A stretch of DNA of 64,000 nucleotides from Agrobacterium vaccinii (GCF_021310995.1 NZ_CP054150.1:1-64000), one strand, 5' to 3'; shown: positions 1-9,467, counted from the stretch's first letter. Notes: generated from the letters alone by a model not told the origin. A program made the numbers and translations.

Positions 1-1563
1 ATGCAATTGAATTTGGTGATGGGTGCGGTATCAAACGGGGACCGCACACCAAAGGCATGTGATGCAGCTGGTACTGATGCGGCAAGGGACAACCAGGTTA
101 TGAAGCAAGACGCGCTGTTTGAACGTTTTAGCGCGCGGCTTAAGGCGCAGGTCGGACCGGAAGTTTATGCGAGCTGGTTTGCTCGCCTGAAGCTCCACTC
201 CGTTTCCAAGAGCGTCGTACGGTTTACCGTTCCAACGACATTTTTGAAATCATGGATCAACAATCGCTACATCGATCTCATCACGACGCTCGTTCAGAGC
301 GAGGATGCCGATGTCTTGAAGGTCGAAATTCTCGTGCGTTCGGCAAGCCGTCCTGCACGTCCTGCTCCGGTCGAAGAACGCGCCCAGCCCGCCGCTGATG
401 TGAGCGCATCCGTCCAGAGAGCAAAGCCCTTCATTCCGCCACAGCCATCGTCAAGCGCGCAGATCTCAGGTGCTTCCGCACCGGTGACCCGCCACGCTGG
501 CTCCGGCCCGCTTTTCGGTTCGCCGCTCGACAGCCGCTTTACCTTCGACACGTTCGTTGAAGGTGCGTCCAACCGTGTGGCTCTGGCTGCTGCAAAGACC
601 ATCGCTGAGGCCGGTGCGGGTGCCGTGCGGTTCAATCCGCTTTTCATCCATGCAGGTGTGGGTCTCGGAAAGACCCACCTTCTCCAGGCCATCGCCAACG
701 CTGCCGTCGACAGCCCGCGCAATCCGCGCGTCGTCTATCTGACCGCAGAATACTTCATGTGGCGCTTCGCAACCGCGATCCGCGACAACGACGCGCTGAC
801 CCTGAAGGACACACTGCGCAATATCGACCTTCTGGTCATCGACGACATGCAGTTCCTGCAGGGCAAGATGATCCAGCACGAGTTCTGCCATCTGCTCAAC
901 ATGCTGCTCGACAGTGCCAAGCAGGTCGTGGTTGCCGCTGACCGCGCACCATGGGAACTGGAATCGCTTGATCCACGCGTTCGCTCGCGTCTTCAGGGCG
1001 GCATGGCCATCGAAATCGAAGGCCCCGACTATGATATGCGCCACGAAATGCTGACCCAGCGCATCGCGACTGCCCGTCAGGAAGACCCAGGCTTCGATAT
1101 TCCAGAAGAAATCGTCTCCCACGTGGCCCGTAGCGTTACCGCCAGCGGTCGCGAACTGGAAGGCGCTTTCAACCAGCTGATCTTCCGCCGTTCGTTCGAA
1201 CCGAACCTTTCGGTGGAGCGCGTCGATGAATTGCTGGCGCATCTGGTCGGCACCGGCGAAGCCAAGCGTGTGCGCATCGAGGACATCCAGCGCATCGTTG
1301 CCAGACACTACAACGTCTCGCGCCAGGAACTGGTCTCCAACCGCCGCACCCGCGTTATCGTCAAGCCGCGTCAGGTGGCCATGTATCTCGCCAAGATGCT
1401 GACACCGCGCTCCTTCCCGGAAATCGGTCGCCGCTTCGGCGGACGCGATCACACAACTGTTTTGCATGCGGTCCGCAAGATCGAGGAACTGATCGGCGGC
1501 GATACGAAACTCGGCCACGAGGTCGAGCTTTTGAAGCGGTTGATCAACGAAAACAACGCGTGA
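1..1563 (+). CDS. dnaA: Chromosomal replication initiator protein DnaA
   Basis: DnaA is the AAA+ ATPase that binds DnaA boxes and melts the replication origin. The 520-residue protein has the N-terminal DnaB-contact domain (about 35-105), a low-complexity Pro/Ala linker (about 110-170), the AAA+ core with Walker A GVGLGKT at 219-225 and Walker B LLVIDD at 277-282, and the C-terminal DNA-binding signature GGRDHTT at 480-486. Family length is about 450-520, so it is complete. The window opens exactly on an ATG, so an upstream start cannot be excluded; an internal ATG at residue 34 ([10 protein letters not shown]) is another possible start. Two hairpins follow the stop. Confidence 0.97.
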   Translation: MQLNLVMGAVSNGDRTPKACDAAGTDAARDNQVMKQDALFERFSARLKAQVGPEVYASWFARLKLHSVSKSVVRFTVPTTFLKSWINNRYIDLITTLVQSEDADVLKVEILVRSASRPARPAPVEERAQPAADVSASVQRAKPFIPPQPSSSAQISGASAPVTRHAGSGPLFGSPLDSRFTFDTFVEGASNRVALAAAKTIAEAGAGAVRFNPLFIHAGVGLGKTHLLQAIANAAVDSPRNPRVVYLTAEYFMWRFATAIRDNDALTLKDTLRNIDLLVIDDMQFLQGKMIQHEFCHLLNMLLDSAKQVVVAADRAPWELESLDPRVRSRLQGGMAIEIEGPDYDMRHEMLTQRIATARQEDPGFDIPEEIVSHVARSVTASGRELEGAFNQLIFRRSFEPNLSVERVDELLAHLVGTGEAKRVRIEDIQRIVARHYNVSRQELVSNRRTRVIVKPRQVAMYLAKMLTPRSFPEIGRRFGGRDHTTVLHAVRKIEELIGGDTKLGHEVELLKRLINENNA

Positions 1564-1569
1564 ATGTGG

Positions 1570-1589
1570 TGGTCGGGGAACCCCGACCA
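1570..1589 (+). terminator. First hairpin after dnaA
   Basis: TGGTCGGG and CCCGACCA pair around a 4-base loop, seven bases after the dnaA stop codon. No T-run follows directly, so it probably works with the next hairpin. Confidence 0.5.
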
Positions 1590-1596
1590 TTCCATC

Positions 1597-1640
1597 AAAG
1601 ACCGGCCGCATTTTCAAAAGCGAAAGCCGGTCTTTCTACT
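1597..1640 (+). terminator. Rho-independent-like terminator of dnaA
   Basis: AAAGACCGGC (1597-1606) pairs perfectly with GCCGGTCTTT (1626-1635) over a 19-base loop, and a T-rich stretch follows. It lies in the gap before an unrelated gene, as expected of a transcription terminator. Confidence 0.6.
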
Positions 1641-1766
1641 TGTAATTGAGCCATACGTGTGATTATTTCACGACAGCTTTAACGCTGCTTCTTTTCAATT
1701 CAGCACCCTTACGGGTGCAAAATGCATATATTTTCACTGTGATTTGAGACGACGGAAAGGCACGAT

Positions 1767-2192
1767 ATGTCGGCTTGGCATTTGATTGTTATCATTGCTC
1801 TTATTGCCTTCCCGCTGATCTTCGTCTTCAGGCCGCCGCCACCCGGACCCAACAGGTTCGGTGCACCGGCCATGCCGATGACGTTTGGAGAGGCTTTTGC
1901 CAGCTTCTTCAGAAACTACGTCAATTTCCGCGGCAGGGCGTCCCGATCGGAATACTGGTTTTCTTTCCTATTTGTGTCGGCCAGCTCGTTGGGTGTCGAC
2001 ACGATTGATAGTCGTGGGTTCCTGAGTCTGATCTGGTCTTTCATTCTGTTTTTACCGATGATCGCAGTGTCTACGCGTCGCCTTCACGACATCAATCGCA
2101 GTGGATGGCACCAGCTTCTCTCGGGATTTTTCCCGATCGGATCGATCGTCGTGATCGTCTGGTATTGCACGGCGGGCCGAGACGAGACCTGA
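1767..2192 (+). CDS. DUF805 family membrane protein
   Basis: A small inner-membrane protein of 141 residues. Residues 1-20 form a hydrophobic segment. The DUF805 signature follows: an aromatic FRNYVNFRGRASRSEYWF stretch at about 49-66, further hydrophobic segments, and the typical STRRLHDINRSGW motif at about 103-115. DUF805 function is unknown. A GGAAAGG ribosome site precedes the ATG. It lies in a patch whose base composition looks lower in GC than the surrounding core genes (28 of 60 bases at 2041-2100), so it may be accessory. Confidence 0.8.
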   Translation: MSAWHLIVIIALIAFPLIFVFRPPPPGPNRFGAPAMPMTFGEAFASFFRNYVNFRGRASRSEYWFSFLFVSASSLGVDTIDSRGFLSLIWSFILFLPMIAVSTRRLHDINRSGWHQLLSGFFPIGSIVVIVWYCTAGRDET

Positions 2193-2193
2193 T

Positions 2194-2739
2194 CTAGGCT
2201 AAGGAGTGGAGTTTCGTCATCGACCCGCGTTCTTCGTGAGGCTTGCGCATCGCGATCCAGAGGTGGGTGACGGGTACGAGCAATGTGCCGCCGCCAATGA
2301 TGGCAAAAGGCAAATTTGTCCAGCCACCATCGCTGACGCCCACAGCCGCCATGACGGTCGTCGCGAAAATGAGCGGCGCCAGCCCGCAATAAAAACCGAT
2401 CCGAAAATCACGGCGGTGTGCTGACAGCTCCTGCGCACCCTTGAAGAGATAGATGTGCGAGAGCTTTGCCAGTTTCCATAGGGCGATGACACCGGTCACG
2501 GACAGCGCCGCGGCTAAGATGACGATTACTCCGATGAGAAGAACAGGCGCAGCTTCTCCATTCGCATCAACGAAGTAAGTCATGAGCCAAACCGGACTGA
2601 ACAGGATCAGTAAGCCTGCGTAAGGCGCGCTGATCACCGCCACCAGTCCATATGTCAGGTAGAAGGGCGCTGCGAAGATAATCAGTTCCACGAAATAGAC
2701 GACGCGGGCCACGATCTGCGATGTCTGACGCTCCTTCAT
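2194..2739 (-). CDS. Predicted membrane protein of an ArsR/SRPBCC cassette
   Basis: I do not recognise a named family. The 181-residue protein shows about four hydrophobic segments: residues 10-35, 37-58, 65-90 and about 112-135, with another near 142-160. The C-terminus is charged. Its ATG overlaps the stop of the upstream SRPBCC gene by four bases (ATGA), so the two are almost certainly co-transcribed and translationally coupled. It converges on the DUF805 gene with one base between them. Codon composition is less GC-rich than neighbours (29 of 60 bases at 2641-2700). Confidence 0.65.
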   Translation of the reverse strand: MKERQTSQIVARVVYFVELIIFAAPFYLTYGLVAVISAPYAGLLILFSPVWLMTYFVDANGEAAPVLLIGVIVILAAALSVTGVIALWKLAKLSHIYLFKGAQELSAHRRDFRIGFYCGLAPLIFATTVMAAVGVSDGGWTNLPFAIIGGGTLLVPVTHLWIAMRKPHEERGSMTKLHSLA

Positions 2740-3233
2740 AGTAAGACCTCCAGTGTCTGATCGGCAGCCTGCTTTTCACTGCTCAATCTGCGCCAGTTCT
2801 TTGAGGCGTAGCGGTGGGCCTGTTTCAGGGCGACCCAGAGTGCCAATTGCTTGACGGGTGCCAGCCATCCATGTGCGACGAATTCGCTTCGTCGCTCGAC
2901 ACGGGTCATGTTCGGCCCGATGGCAACCAGTGTGAATTCATCCTCCAGATTGCCGATCCAGTCCTTGCACCAGACGGTGCTGCCGATCATGCGGTAACGC
3001 AGTTTCTCGTTGGGAATGTAATCCAGAATGCGCTGATCGATGGTGCCGCGATCCGTGGTGCATTGGCGCGTGTTGCCCAGAGCACCGTATCCCTCCAGCA
3101 CCTTGCAACTGACGGGCTTGGGAATGCCGAAGCGAAACAGGAAGGGTTTCGAGCTGTCCATTCTGGCATGGAGAAAATGCGGCCAGATATGGTGCGGGGC
3201 GCTGTTGAAAATCCATTGCGAGTGAATCTGCAT
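2736..3233 (-). CDS. SRPBCC (START-like) family protein
   Basis: The 165-residue protein resembles the SRPBCC/polyketide-cyclase-like fold, small helix-grip proteins that bind hydrophobic ligands. It opens with IHSQWIFNSAPHHIWPHF, like the start of that family, and has the central GxxxQRILDYIPNEKLRYRM strand pattern and a closing amphipathic helix (about 128-150). The ligand is unknown. It is divergent from an ArsR regulator across a 24-bp inverted repeat, an arrangement common for ArsR-SRPBCC pairs, and overlaps the membrane protein gene downstream. Confidence 0.65.
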   Translation of the reverse strand: MQIHSQWIFNSAPHHIWPHFLHARMDSSKPFLFRFGIPKPVSCKVLEGYGALGNTRQCTTDRGTIDQRILDYIPNEKLRYRMIGSTVWCKDWIGNLEDEFTLVAIGPNMTRVERRSEFVAHGWLAPVKQLALWVALKQAHRYASKNWRRLSSEKQAADQTLEVLL

Positions 3234-3256
3234 GATCTGATCTCCTTCATTTCTAC

Positions 3257-3310
3257 AATTAGGTAATCAACTAATTATTGTCCTGTCAATAGTTAGTTGA
3301 TTGTCTAATT
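3257..3310. promoter_or_regulatory. Inverted-repeat operator candidate for the ArsR regulator
   Basis: The left arm at 3257-3280 and the right arm at 3287-3310 match at 21 of 24 positions as an inverted repeat, separated by TCCTGT. The core is AATCAACTAATTATTG against CAATAGTTAGTTGATT. It sits between the divergent SRPBCC and ArsR genes and ends six bases before the possible start at 3316 (21 before the preferred one), a typical position for an autoregulatory operator that controls both directions. Confidence 0.65.
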
Positions 3311-3330
3311 GATTAATGGTAGAAAGAGCC

Positions 3331-3672
3331 ATGTCCATTCAGTTGATTTTCGAGGCACTGGCCTCCCCCGTCAGGCGAAAAATCCTGGCTTATGTCGCGC
3401 ATCATGAGATGAACGCAGGCGATATCGCCGCCCGTTTCGAGATGTCGAAACCGTCGATTTCACAGCATTTACAATTGCTTGAACATGCGGGACTGGTCTC
3501 GTCTGAGAAGCGTGGCAAGTATGTCTATTACCGACAGGTGTCGGACACACTGGCCAATAGCCTGACCGGTTTCGTGCAGGACATCTGCCCGATTGGCGCA
3601 CCCTTGCGGCGCGAAAGTGCGGAGAATGCGCGTAAGGCGCAGGAAAACGATGTGGGTGCGAAGTCCGAATAA
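3331..3672 (+). CDS. ArsR family transcriptional regulator
   Basis: A winged-helix DNA-binding repressor of the ArsR/SmtB type. It starts SIQLIFEALASPVRRKIL, the usual first helix, followed by the recognition helix MSKPSISQHLQLLEHAGLV and the wing KRGKYVYYR. I see no cysteine metal site (such as CVC) in helix 3, and only one cysteine near the C-terminus, so it is probably not a metal sensor. The start at 3331 (MSIQ) fits the family better than an in-frame ATG at 3316. It is divergent from the SRPBCC/membrane pair and probably controls it. Confidence 0.85.
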   Translation: MSIQLIFEALASPVRRKILAYVAHHEMNAGDIAARFEMSKPSISQHLQLLEHAGLVSSEKRGKYVYYRQVSDTLANSLTGFVQDICPIGAPLRRESAENARKAQENDVGAKSE

Positions 3673-3681
3673 CGGACTACC

Positions 3682-4890
3682 TCAACACGCCAGATCAGCC
3701 ACCACGGAATCCAGAATGAGCATGCCTGATGGTGTGCAGCGCAGGCGTGAATTGCCCAGACGCTCGATGAAGCCGTGTTGCAGCAGGAAGTCTTCCTTGT
3801 CGGGATCGAGGTCGCGGCCGGAGAGATCGCTCCAGCGGGCAAGATCAACGCCTTCGCGCAGGCGCAGGCCCATGAGCAGAAGCTCATCGGACTGTTCTTC
3901 GACACCCAGCATTTCCTGATCCAGAATGCCATGGCCATCGCGTTCGACGGCCTCAAGCCAGGTTTCCGGGTGGCGTTCGGTGGCGGTGGCGAGTTTTGCG
4001 CCGCCTTTGGTCAGACGCCCATGCGCGCCGGGGCCGATGCCGGCATAGTCGCCGTAGCGCCAGTAGGTCAGGTTATGGCGGCTTTCAGCACCCGGTATGG
4101 CGTGGTTGGAGACTTCGTAAGCGGGCATGCCGTGTCGCGCGGTGATTTCCTGCGTTGCCTCATACAGCAGCGCGGATTGGTCCCCATCGGGCACGATCAA
4201 CTTACCTGCCTTGTGCAGACCGTAAAAAGCGGTGCCTTCCTCGATGGTCAGCTGGTAGAGCGACAGGTGATCGACGGCATAGGAAATGGCTTCGACGAGT
4301 TCCTTTTCCCATTCCTCGACCGTCTGGTTGGGGCGGGCATAGATGAGATCGAACGACATGCGCGGGAAGATCTCGCGGGCCAGCCGGATGGCTTTCAGCG
4401 CATCGGTGACATCATGCAGGCGGCCCAGAAATTTCAGGTCACGGTCGTTCAGCGCCTGCACGCCCATGGAGACACGGTTGACGCCAGCGGCGCGATAACC
4501 GCGAAAACGCTCCGCTTCGACGCTGGACGGGTTGGCTTCCATGGTGATTTCGATGCCATCGGGCACATGCCAGAAACGGGCGATGCCATCCAGAATGGCG
4601 CCAACGGTCTGCGGGTCCATCAGCGATGGCGTGCCGCCGCCCAGGAAAACGCTGGTCACGACCTTTGCGCCGCTCAGCTGCCGCATCGTGTCCATTTCAC
4701 GCAGGAAGGCGGCAACGAAACGGTCCTGATCCACAGGCTTGTGGCGGACATGGCTGTTGAAATCGCAATAGGGGCACTTGGCCGCGCAGAAGGGCCAATG
4801 CACATAGATGCCGAAACCGGGCTCACCGGTATCGGGCAGCAGCGTCGCATCGGGGGCAGGGGAGAACCTGCTCCCGAGATCGATCATCAT
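3682..4890 (-). CDS. hemW: HemW, radical SAM heme chaperone
   Basis: A 402-residue radical SAM protein related to oxygen-independent coproporphyrinogen III oxidase. The iron-sulfur motif CX3CX2C is at C35, C39 and C42 ([12 protein letters not shown]), followed by the [12 protein letters not shown]-binding segment (about 103-111). It lacks the extra N-terminal residues found in true HemN and has the HemW-type length, so heme trafficking is more likely than porphyrinogen oxidation. Its ATG overlaps the rdgB stop by four bases, making rph-rdgB-hemW one transcription unit. Confidence 0.88.
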   Translation of the reverse strand: MMIDLGSRFSPAPDATLLPDTGEPGFGIYVHWPFCAAKCPYCDFNSHVRHKPVDQDRFVAAFLREMDTMRQLSGAKVVTSVFLGGGTPSLMDPQTVGAILDGIARFWHVPDGIEITMEANPSSVEAERFRGYRAAGVNRVSMGVQALNDRDLKFLGRLHDVTDALKAIRLAREIFPRMSFDLIYARPNQTVEEWEKELVEAISYAVDHLSLYQLTIEEGTAFYGLHKAGKLIVPDGDQSALLYEATQEITARHGMPAYEVSNHAIPGAESRHNLTYWRYGDYAGIGPGAHGRLTKGGAKLATATERHPETWLEAVERDGHGILDQEMLGVEEQSDELLLMGLRLREGVDLARWSDLSGRDLDPDKEDFLLQHGFIERLGNSRLRCTPSGMLILDSVVADLAC

Positions 4891-5531
4891 GCGTCCAGAC
4901 AGGTTTCGACGAATGTCTTGAAGGCGCGGGCGCGGTGGGAGAGCGCCTGTGCGTCACCGGGCTTCCAGCCATGCTTTTCCTCGGCTGTCATCTCGCCGAA
5001 GGTCGTCTCGTGTCCTTCCGGCTGGAAGATTGGGTCGTAACCGAAGCCGCTGGCACCACGCGGTGGCCATGCAACGGTCCCTTCGATCTCGCCGCGGAAG
5101 AATTCGGTATGGCCATCGGGCCATGCGAGGCACAGCACGCTGACAAAGCGGCAGGTGCGGGCGGAAGGCTCCGTCGCGCCGCGCTCCTGCAACGCATCCT
5201 CCACCTTCTGCATTGCCATGGCGAAATCGCGGGTACCGTCAGCCGTTTCCGCCCAATTGGCGGTGTAGACGCCGGGATTGCCGTCGAGCGCATCGATCAC
5301 CAGACCGCTATCATCGGACAGCGATGGCAAACCGGACGCTTGCGCAGACGCCAGCGCCTTGATGGCGGCGTTTTCCTCGAATGTCGTGCCGGTCTCGTCG
5401 GGTTCTGCGAAATTCAGCTCCGCAGCCGACTTGGCGGAAAAACCGAGAGGGCCGATGAGATCGGCGATTTCAGTAATCTTACCCTTGTTGTGGCTGGCAA
5501 CGACGATGGTTCTGGTGTCGAGTTTGCGCAT
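4887..5531 (-). CDS. rdgB: RdgB/HAM1 non-canonical purine NTP pyrophosphatase
   Basis: This enzyme hydrolyses dITP, ITP and XTP to the monophosphate and pyrophosphate, keeping deaminated purines out of nucleic acid. The 214-residue sequence has the family landmarks [13 protein letters not shown] near residues 10-22, [11 protein letters not shown] at about 71-81 (catalytic Asp), GFGYDPIF at about 163-170 and SHRARAF near the C-terminus. It lies 17 bases downstream of rph and overlaps hemW by four bases. Confidence 0.93.
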   Translation of the reverse strand: MRKLDTRTIVVASHNKGKITEIADLIGPLGFSAKSAAELNFAEPDETGTTFEENAAIKALASAQASGLPSLSDDSGLVIDALDGNPGVYTANWAETADGTRDFAMAMQKVEDALQERGATEPSARTCRFVSVLCLAWPDGHTEFFRGEIEGTVAWPPRGASGFGYDPIFQPEGHETTFGEMTAEEKHGWKPGDAQALSHRARAFKTFVETCLDA

Positions 5532-5548
5532 GGTTTTGATGTCCTGGC

Positions 5549-6265
5549 TCAGGCAATCGTCTGCTTTTGCAGCTCAACGAGTTCCGCGCAGCCGGTCTTG
5601 GCAAGACCGAGCAGCGTCAGGAATTCCTCTTCCGAGAAAGGCGCGCCTTCAGCCGTGCCCTGAATTTCAACGATGCCACCGGAACCGGTGATGACGAAGT
5701 TGGCGTCGGTTTCAGCCGAAGAATCTTCTAGGTAATCGAGATCGATCACCGGCTGGCTGGCGAAAATACCGCAGGAAATGGCGGCGATATGGTCTTTCAG
5801 GACCTTCTCGACCTTGATCATGTTCCGCGTTTCCATCCACTTCAGGCAGTCGTGAAGAGCAATCCAGGCGCCGGTGATGGAGGCTGTGCGGGTGCCGCCA
5901 TCGGCCTGAATGACATCACAGTCGATGCTGATCTGGCGTTCGCCCAGCGCCTGAAGATCGACCACGGCGCGCAGCGACCGACCGATCAGCCGCTGGATTT
6001 CCTGGGTGCGGCCACCCTGCTTGCCGGACGCGGCTTCGCGACGCATGCGCTCGTGTGTGGAACGCGGCAGCATGCCGTATTCGGCTGTCACCCAGCCCTT
6101 GCCGCTGTTGCGCAGCCATGGTGGCGTCTTTTCTTCAAGGCTGGCGGTGACGAGAACATGCGTATCGCCAAATTTGACCAGACAGGAGCCTTCTGCGTGC
6201 TTGGAGAAGTTGCGCTCAAAAGAAACTTTGCGCATCTGATCGAGTTTTCTGCCTGAAGGCCGCAT
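5549..6265 (-). CDS. rph: Ribonuclease PH
   Basis: RNase PH is the phosphorolytic 3'-to-5' exonuclease that trims tRNA 3' ends. At 238 residues it has full family length. It opens with [18 protein letters not shown], and carries [14 protein letters not shown] (about 73-86), [14 protein letters not shown] (about 106-119) and the phosphate-site segment [11 protein letters not shown] (about 129-139). It is the first gene of the rph-rdgB-hemW unit and is divergent from hrcA, an order shared by many Rhizobiales. Confidence 0.95.
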   Translation of the reverse strand: MRPSGRKLDQMRKVSFERNFSKHAEGSCLVKFGDTHVLVTASLEEKTPPWLRNSGKGWVTAEYGMLPRSTHERMRREAASGKQGGRTQEIQRLIGRSLRAVVDLQALGERQISIDCDVIQADGGTRTASITGAWIALHDCLKWMETRNMIKVEKVLKDHIAAISCGIFASQPVIDLDYLEDSSAETDANFVITGSGGIVEIQGTAEGAPFSEEEFLTLLGLAKTGCAELVELQKQTIA

Positions 6266-6424
6266 GTGGTTCGTCTCCGTGTTGATCTGCGCCTTCTAAG
6301 GCCGCAGCACCGGTTTTGCAAAGGAAAAGCGGGTCTCAGCACCGCCACCTTGGAATTTCCGTTTTCACTTGTGCAAGCGAATGACTATATTCCTTACAGT
6401 ACTGAATTGATGAAGAGCTGGCGA

Positions 6425-7516
6425 ATGGGCGTTTCTCCTCCGATTGGAACAGAACCGGGTGCGCTGCTGGATGATCGCTCACGCGAGATTTTCCGGCGCA
6501 TCGTCGAAGGCTATCTCGAAAATGGCGAGCCACTGGGCTCGCGCAGCCTTTCGCGCCTGCTGCCAATGTCTCTGTCTCCCGCCTCCGTTCGCAACGTCAT
6601 GAGCGATCTGGAACAGCTTGGCCTGATCTATTCGCCGCATATCAGCGCCGGCCGCTTGCCGACGCAAAGCGGGCTTCGCTTCTTCGTAGACGCCTTTATG
6701 CAGGTGGCCGATCTGCCTGCCGAACAGCGCGCCAGCATCGACCGGCAGATCGGCCCGGTCTCAGGGCGCGAACAATCGATAGAGGGTCTTCTGACGGAAG
6801 CGAGCCGCATGCTCTCGGGCATGTCGCGGGGCGCCGGTTTGGTGCTGACGACCAAAAGCGACGCCGTTCTCAAGCACGTGGAATTCATTCGCCTGGAGCC
6901 GACCAAGGGTCTCGCCATTCTGGTCGGCGACAACAATCAGGTCGAGAACCGTATCATCGAACTGCCCGCCGGGATTACCTCGTCGCAATTGACGGAAGCG
7001 GCCAATTTTATCAACGCGCATCTTTCCGGGCAGACGCTGCCGGAACTGCGCAACCAGCTTCTGCGTCAGAAGTCTGAGCTGCAAAGCGCGCTGAGTACGC
7101 TCGCGCAGGATCTGGTGGAGCGCGGCCTGGCTGTCTGGTCGGGCGATAATGAAGAGGGTAAACTCGGGCGGCTCATCGTACGCGGACGCTCCAATCTTCT
7201 GGAAGGGCTGGCCGGCGAAGAAGACATCGACAGGGTGCGGCTGCTGTTCGATGATCTCGAGCGCAAGGACAATCTGATCGAGGTTCTCAATCTGGCCGAG
7301 ACAGGGTCTGGCGTGCGGATTTTTATCGGATCGGAAAACAAGCTGTTTTCCCTGTCGGGCTCATCTCTGATCGTCGCGCCCTACAGGGATGATGAGAACC
7401 GGGTGGTGGGTGCGGTCGGCGTCATCGGTCCGACACGGCTCAACTACTCCCGTATCGTGCCGATGGTAGACTATACCGCCCAGATTATGGCCCGACTTTC
7501 CAGCCAAAGACGCTGA
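6425..7516 (+). CDS. hrcA: Heat-inducible transcription repressor HrcA
   Basis: HrcA represses chaperone genes by binding CIRCE inverted repeats and is kept active by GroEL. The 363-residue protein has an N-terminal winged helix (SREIFRRIVEGYLENGEPLG, then LSPASVRNVMSDLEQLGLI) and a C-terminal GAF-like domain ending GPTRLNYSRIVPMVDYTA. I chose the ATG at 6425 (MGVSPPIGTEPG) because it gives the normal family length; an in-frame ATG at 6410 is possible, and starts further upstream add untypical residues. It precedes grpE. No CIRCE was found in its own upstream region. Confidence 0.93.
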   Translation: MGVSPPIGTEPGALLDDRSREIFRRIVEGYLENGEPLGSRSLSRLLPMSLSPASVRNVMSDLEQLGLIYSPHISAGRLPTQSGLRFFVDAFMQVADLPAEQRASIDRQIGPVSGREQSIEGLLTEASRMLSGMSRGAGLVLTTKSDAVLKHVEFIRLEPTKGLAILVGDNNQVENRIIELPAGITSSQLTEAANFINAHLSGQTLPELRNQLLRQKSELQSALSTLAQDLVERGLAVWSGDNEEGKLGRLIVRGRSNLLEGLAGEEDIDRVRLLFDDLERKDNLIEVLNLAETGSGVRIFIGSENKLFSLSGSSLIVAPYRDDENRVVGAVGVIGPTRLNYSRIVPMVDYTAQIMARLSSQRR

Positions 7517-7561
7517 TCCTCAAAAGACATCACCGAATCCGAAACGGATTTGCCCGCGAGC

Positions 7562-7590
7562 CTTGATTTTTGCCCGGCAAAGCTCGATAT
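7562..7590 (+). promoter_or_regulatory. Possible RpoH-type heat-shock promoter for grpE
   Basis: CTTGAT at 7562-7567 and CGATAT at 7585-7590 are 17 bases apart in the gap between hrcA and grpE. This resembles the alphaproteobacterial sigma-32 pattern (CTTG, about 17 bases, then a CYTAT-like -10). The -10 match is only partial. Confidence 0.35.
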
Positions 7591-7630
7591 CGGGCTCAAC
7601 CCATGAACACATGTGAAGCTGGAGAACGTC

Positions 7631-8266
7631 ATGACCGATGACAACAACAAGACCGGACCTGACGCAGACGTCGTAGACGAGGCTGCCGACACTGCTGCTG
7701 TTGAAGACGCAGGGCAAGAGCAGGCAGAGCCAGATCCAATCGACGTCTTGAAGGCCGAAAACGCCGATCTGCGCGATAAATTTCTGCGCCTCGCTGCGGA
7801 AATGGACAATCTGCGCCGCCGCACCGAGCGCGACGTGAAGGATGCCAAGGCCTATTCCGTTGCAGGCTTTGCCCGCGACATGCTGGCCGTTTCCGACAAT
7901 CTGCGCCGTGCCCTCGACACCATCCCCGAGGAGCTGAAGACGAATTCCGAAGCTGGCATTGCCGGGCTGATCGAAGGCGTCGATATGACTGAGCGCTCGA
8001 TGCTATCGGCGCTGGAGCGTCATGGTGTGCGCAAGATGGATGCGGAAGGACAGAAGTTCGATCCGAATTTCCACCAGGCTATGTTCGAAATTCCCAATAC
8101 GGCGGTTCCGAACAACACGGTCGTGCAGGTCGTCCAAGCGGGCTTTACCATTGGCGATCGCGTGCTGCGCCCAGCGATGGTCGGCGTTGCCAAGGGCGGC
8201 CCCAAGGGTGATGCGCCCACAGCGGCTGAGCCGGGCACGAGCGGCCTGAACGAAAAAGACGCGTAA
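7631..8266 (+). CDS. grpE: GrpE nucleotide exchange factor
   Basis: GrpE releases ADP from DnaK in the Hsp70 cycle. The 211-residue protein has an acidic disordered N-terminus (1-45), a long coiled-coil dimer helix beginning [20 protein letters not shown], and the C-terminal beta domain with [12 protein letters not shown] and the closing [14 protein letters not shown]. The ATG at 7631 has a GGAGA site ten bases upstream; a longer frame starting at 7613 adds six residues and is less likely. dnaK and dnaJ are not in this window. Confidence 0.95.
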   Translation: MTDDNNKTGPDADVVDEAADTAAVEDAGQEQAEPDPIDVLKAENADLRDKFLRLAAEMDNLRRRTERDVKDAKAYSVAGFARDMLAVSDNLRRALDTIPEELKTNSEAGIAGLIEGVDMTERSMLSALERHGVRKMDAEGQKFDPNFHQAMFEIPNTAVPNNTVVQVVQAGFTIGDRVLRPAMVGVAKGGPKGDAPTAAEPGTSGLNEKDA

Positions 8267-8272
8267 TGTAGA

Positions 8273-8305
8273 CGGTCCACCCCGGTCTATGGCCGGGGTG
8301 GACCG
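8273..8305. terminator. Strong hairpin between convergent grpE and hydrolase genes
   Basis: CGGTCCACCCCGG (8273-8285) pairs perfectly with CCGGGGTGGACCG (8293-8305) around a seven-base loop. It lies between two convergent genes and could stop transcription from both sides, although the following T-run is weak. Confidence 0.6.
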
Positions 8306-8318
8306 CTATCAGGCGGTT

Positions 8319-9443
8319 TTATGTCTTGGCTAGATCGAACTGGCGATCCAGCCAGTCATAGGCGTAATCCTGCTGAACAGCTTCGAAGGCATGGCCACCG
8401 GGCCAGATTTTGCTCTCGAAACCATGCCCAGCGCCCCACGCGTCCCAAACCCCACTCATTTTCTGAAAAGCCGTTTTAACGGACGCGAGCGGAAACAGCG
8501 TGTCTTGCTCGCCTGCGAAGATCAGCATCGGGTTGGGTGCGCAAAGGCTTGCCACATCCGGGTAGTCCATATGCTGCATCAGCCCCGGATGGGTCATGTG
8601 CCAGGCTGACCCTCCACGACAATGATTATTGCCGGGTTCCATCAGGCCCTCAGCCGTCGCCATCCAGTTGACCGCACTCACAGCCTTGATTGTATCGCTC
8701 AGCGCTGCTGCCTGCCAGGCGCGGAACGCACCCATTGAAAAGCCGATAGCCGCGACACGGGTGCTATCCACTTGGCGGAGGCTACTGAGAAAATCCGCAG
8801 CGCGCGTATCCTCCAGTGCCATCAAGCCCGCCAATGAACTGCCCATGTTGAAAAGATTGGCGGCAAGAGCCTGCTGGCCATCATAGGTCAGGGGGCCGCG
8901 GTCTCCCCAGCCCAGGGCATCGGTCACCAGCACGACATAACCACGGCGGGCAAGTTCATCCGCCGGAAAGCGCCCGGAAAAGAACCTTGCCGTCCATGCC
9001 TTGGCGGATGTCAGGCGGGCATCGTCGTCCCAGGGCTCCACAAGCTTTTCCTTGCCGATATCGAACTGCGATCCATGGTCGTGATAAAAAATCGCTGCTG
9101 GAAACGGGCCTTCGCCCTTTGGCACCAGCAGAAAGGCCTGTACCCGACTGTCAGAGGTCAGGTTGAAGGCGATCTTGTGTGCGATGTAGCTGCCACGATC
9201 CTTGGAGGCCATCGTGGACGGTGTGAACGGGGTATCGTCTGGCTGTTGCTGGGTCAACGCGTGAAGTTTGGCCCGTGCCGTGGCCTTCCACGCGCAAACA
9301 TCGTCTTCGCCGGGTCGCCAGCTAAGAGGAAAATGAAGTCTTTGCTTTAGCGAGGCGGAGAAGACCGGCAGATGATCGGGCATTACACCCTGCGTCTGGG
9401 CGCGAGTACCCGTTTCAGACGTAGGGTCGCTGCTGTTCTCCAT
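8319..9443 (-). CDS. Alpha/beta hydrolase (dienelactone hydrolase/acetyl esterase-like)
   Basis: A serine hydrolase of about 374 residues with unknown substrate. The nucleophile elbow is GFSMGA, a plausible acid is the Asp in FAGEQDTLFP, and the general base is probably His in WPGGHAFE near the C-terminus. An IFYHDHGSQFDIGKEK segment could form the oxyanion region. No signal peptide is visible, so it is cytoplasmic. I placed the start at the ATG at 9443; a GTG at 9467 would abut ptsN. The gene follows ptsN directly and ends at the hairpin facing grpE. Confidence 0.75.
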   Translation of the reverse strand: MENSSDPTSETGTRAQTQGVMPDHLPVFSASLKQRLHFPLSWRPGEDDVCAWKATARAKLHALTQQQPDDTPFTPSTMASKDRGSYIAHKIAFNLTSDSRVQAFLLVPKGEGPFPAAIFYHDHGSQFDIGKEKLVEPWDDDARLTSAKAWTARFFSGRFPADELARRGYVVLVTDALGWGDRGPLTYDGQQALAANLFNMGSSLAGLMALEDTRAADFLSSLRQVDSTRVAAIGFSMGAFRAWQAAALSDTIKAVSAVNWMATAEGLMEPGNNHCRGGSAWHMTHPGLMQHMDYPDVASLCAPNPMLIFAGEQDTLFPLASVKTAFQKMSGVWDAWGAGHGFESKIWPGGHAFEAVQQDYAYDWLDRQFDLAKT

Positions 9444-9467
9444 CAGCCCGTGACCTGTGCCACGCAC

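Noticed and set aside
466..1617. Long minus-strand open frame (383 codons) opposite dnaA
   Set aside because: It is the antisense frame of a certain gene, has no recognisable motif, and reflects high-GC codon bias.
1..2200. Replication origin next to dnaA
   Set aside because: I saw no cluster of TTATCCACA-type DnaA boxes, and in Rhizobiaceae the origin is usually near hemE rather than dnaA.
3775..5040. Long plus-strand frame (421 codons) opposite hemW and rdgB
   Set aside because: It overlaps two well-supported genes on the other strand and its translation has no family features.
6266..6424. CIRCE element or hrcA operator near the rph-hrcA gap
   Set aside because: No TTAGCACTC-N9-GAGTGCTAA or close variant was visible; the usual HrcA targets, such as groESL, are not in the window.
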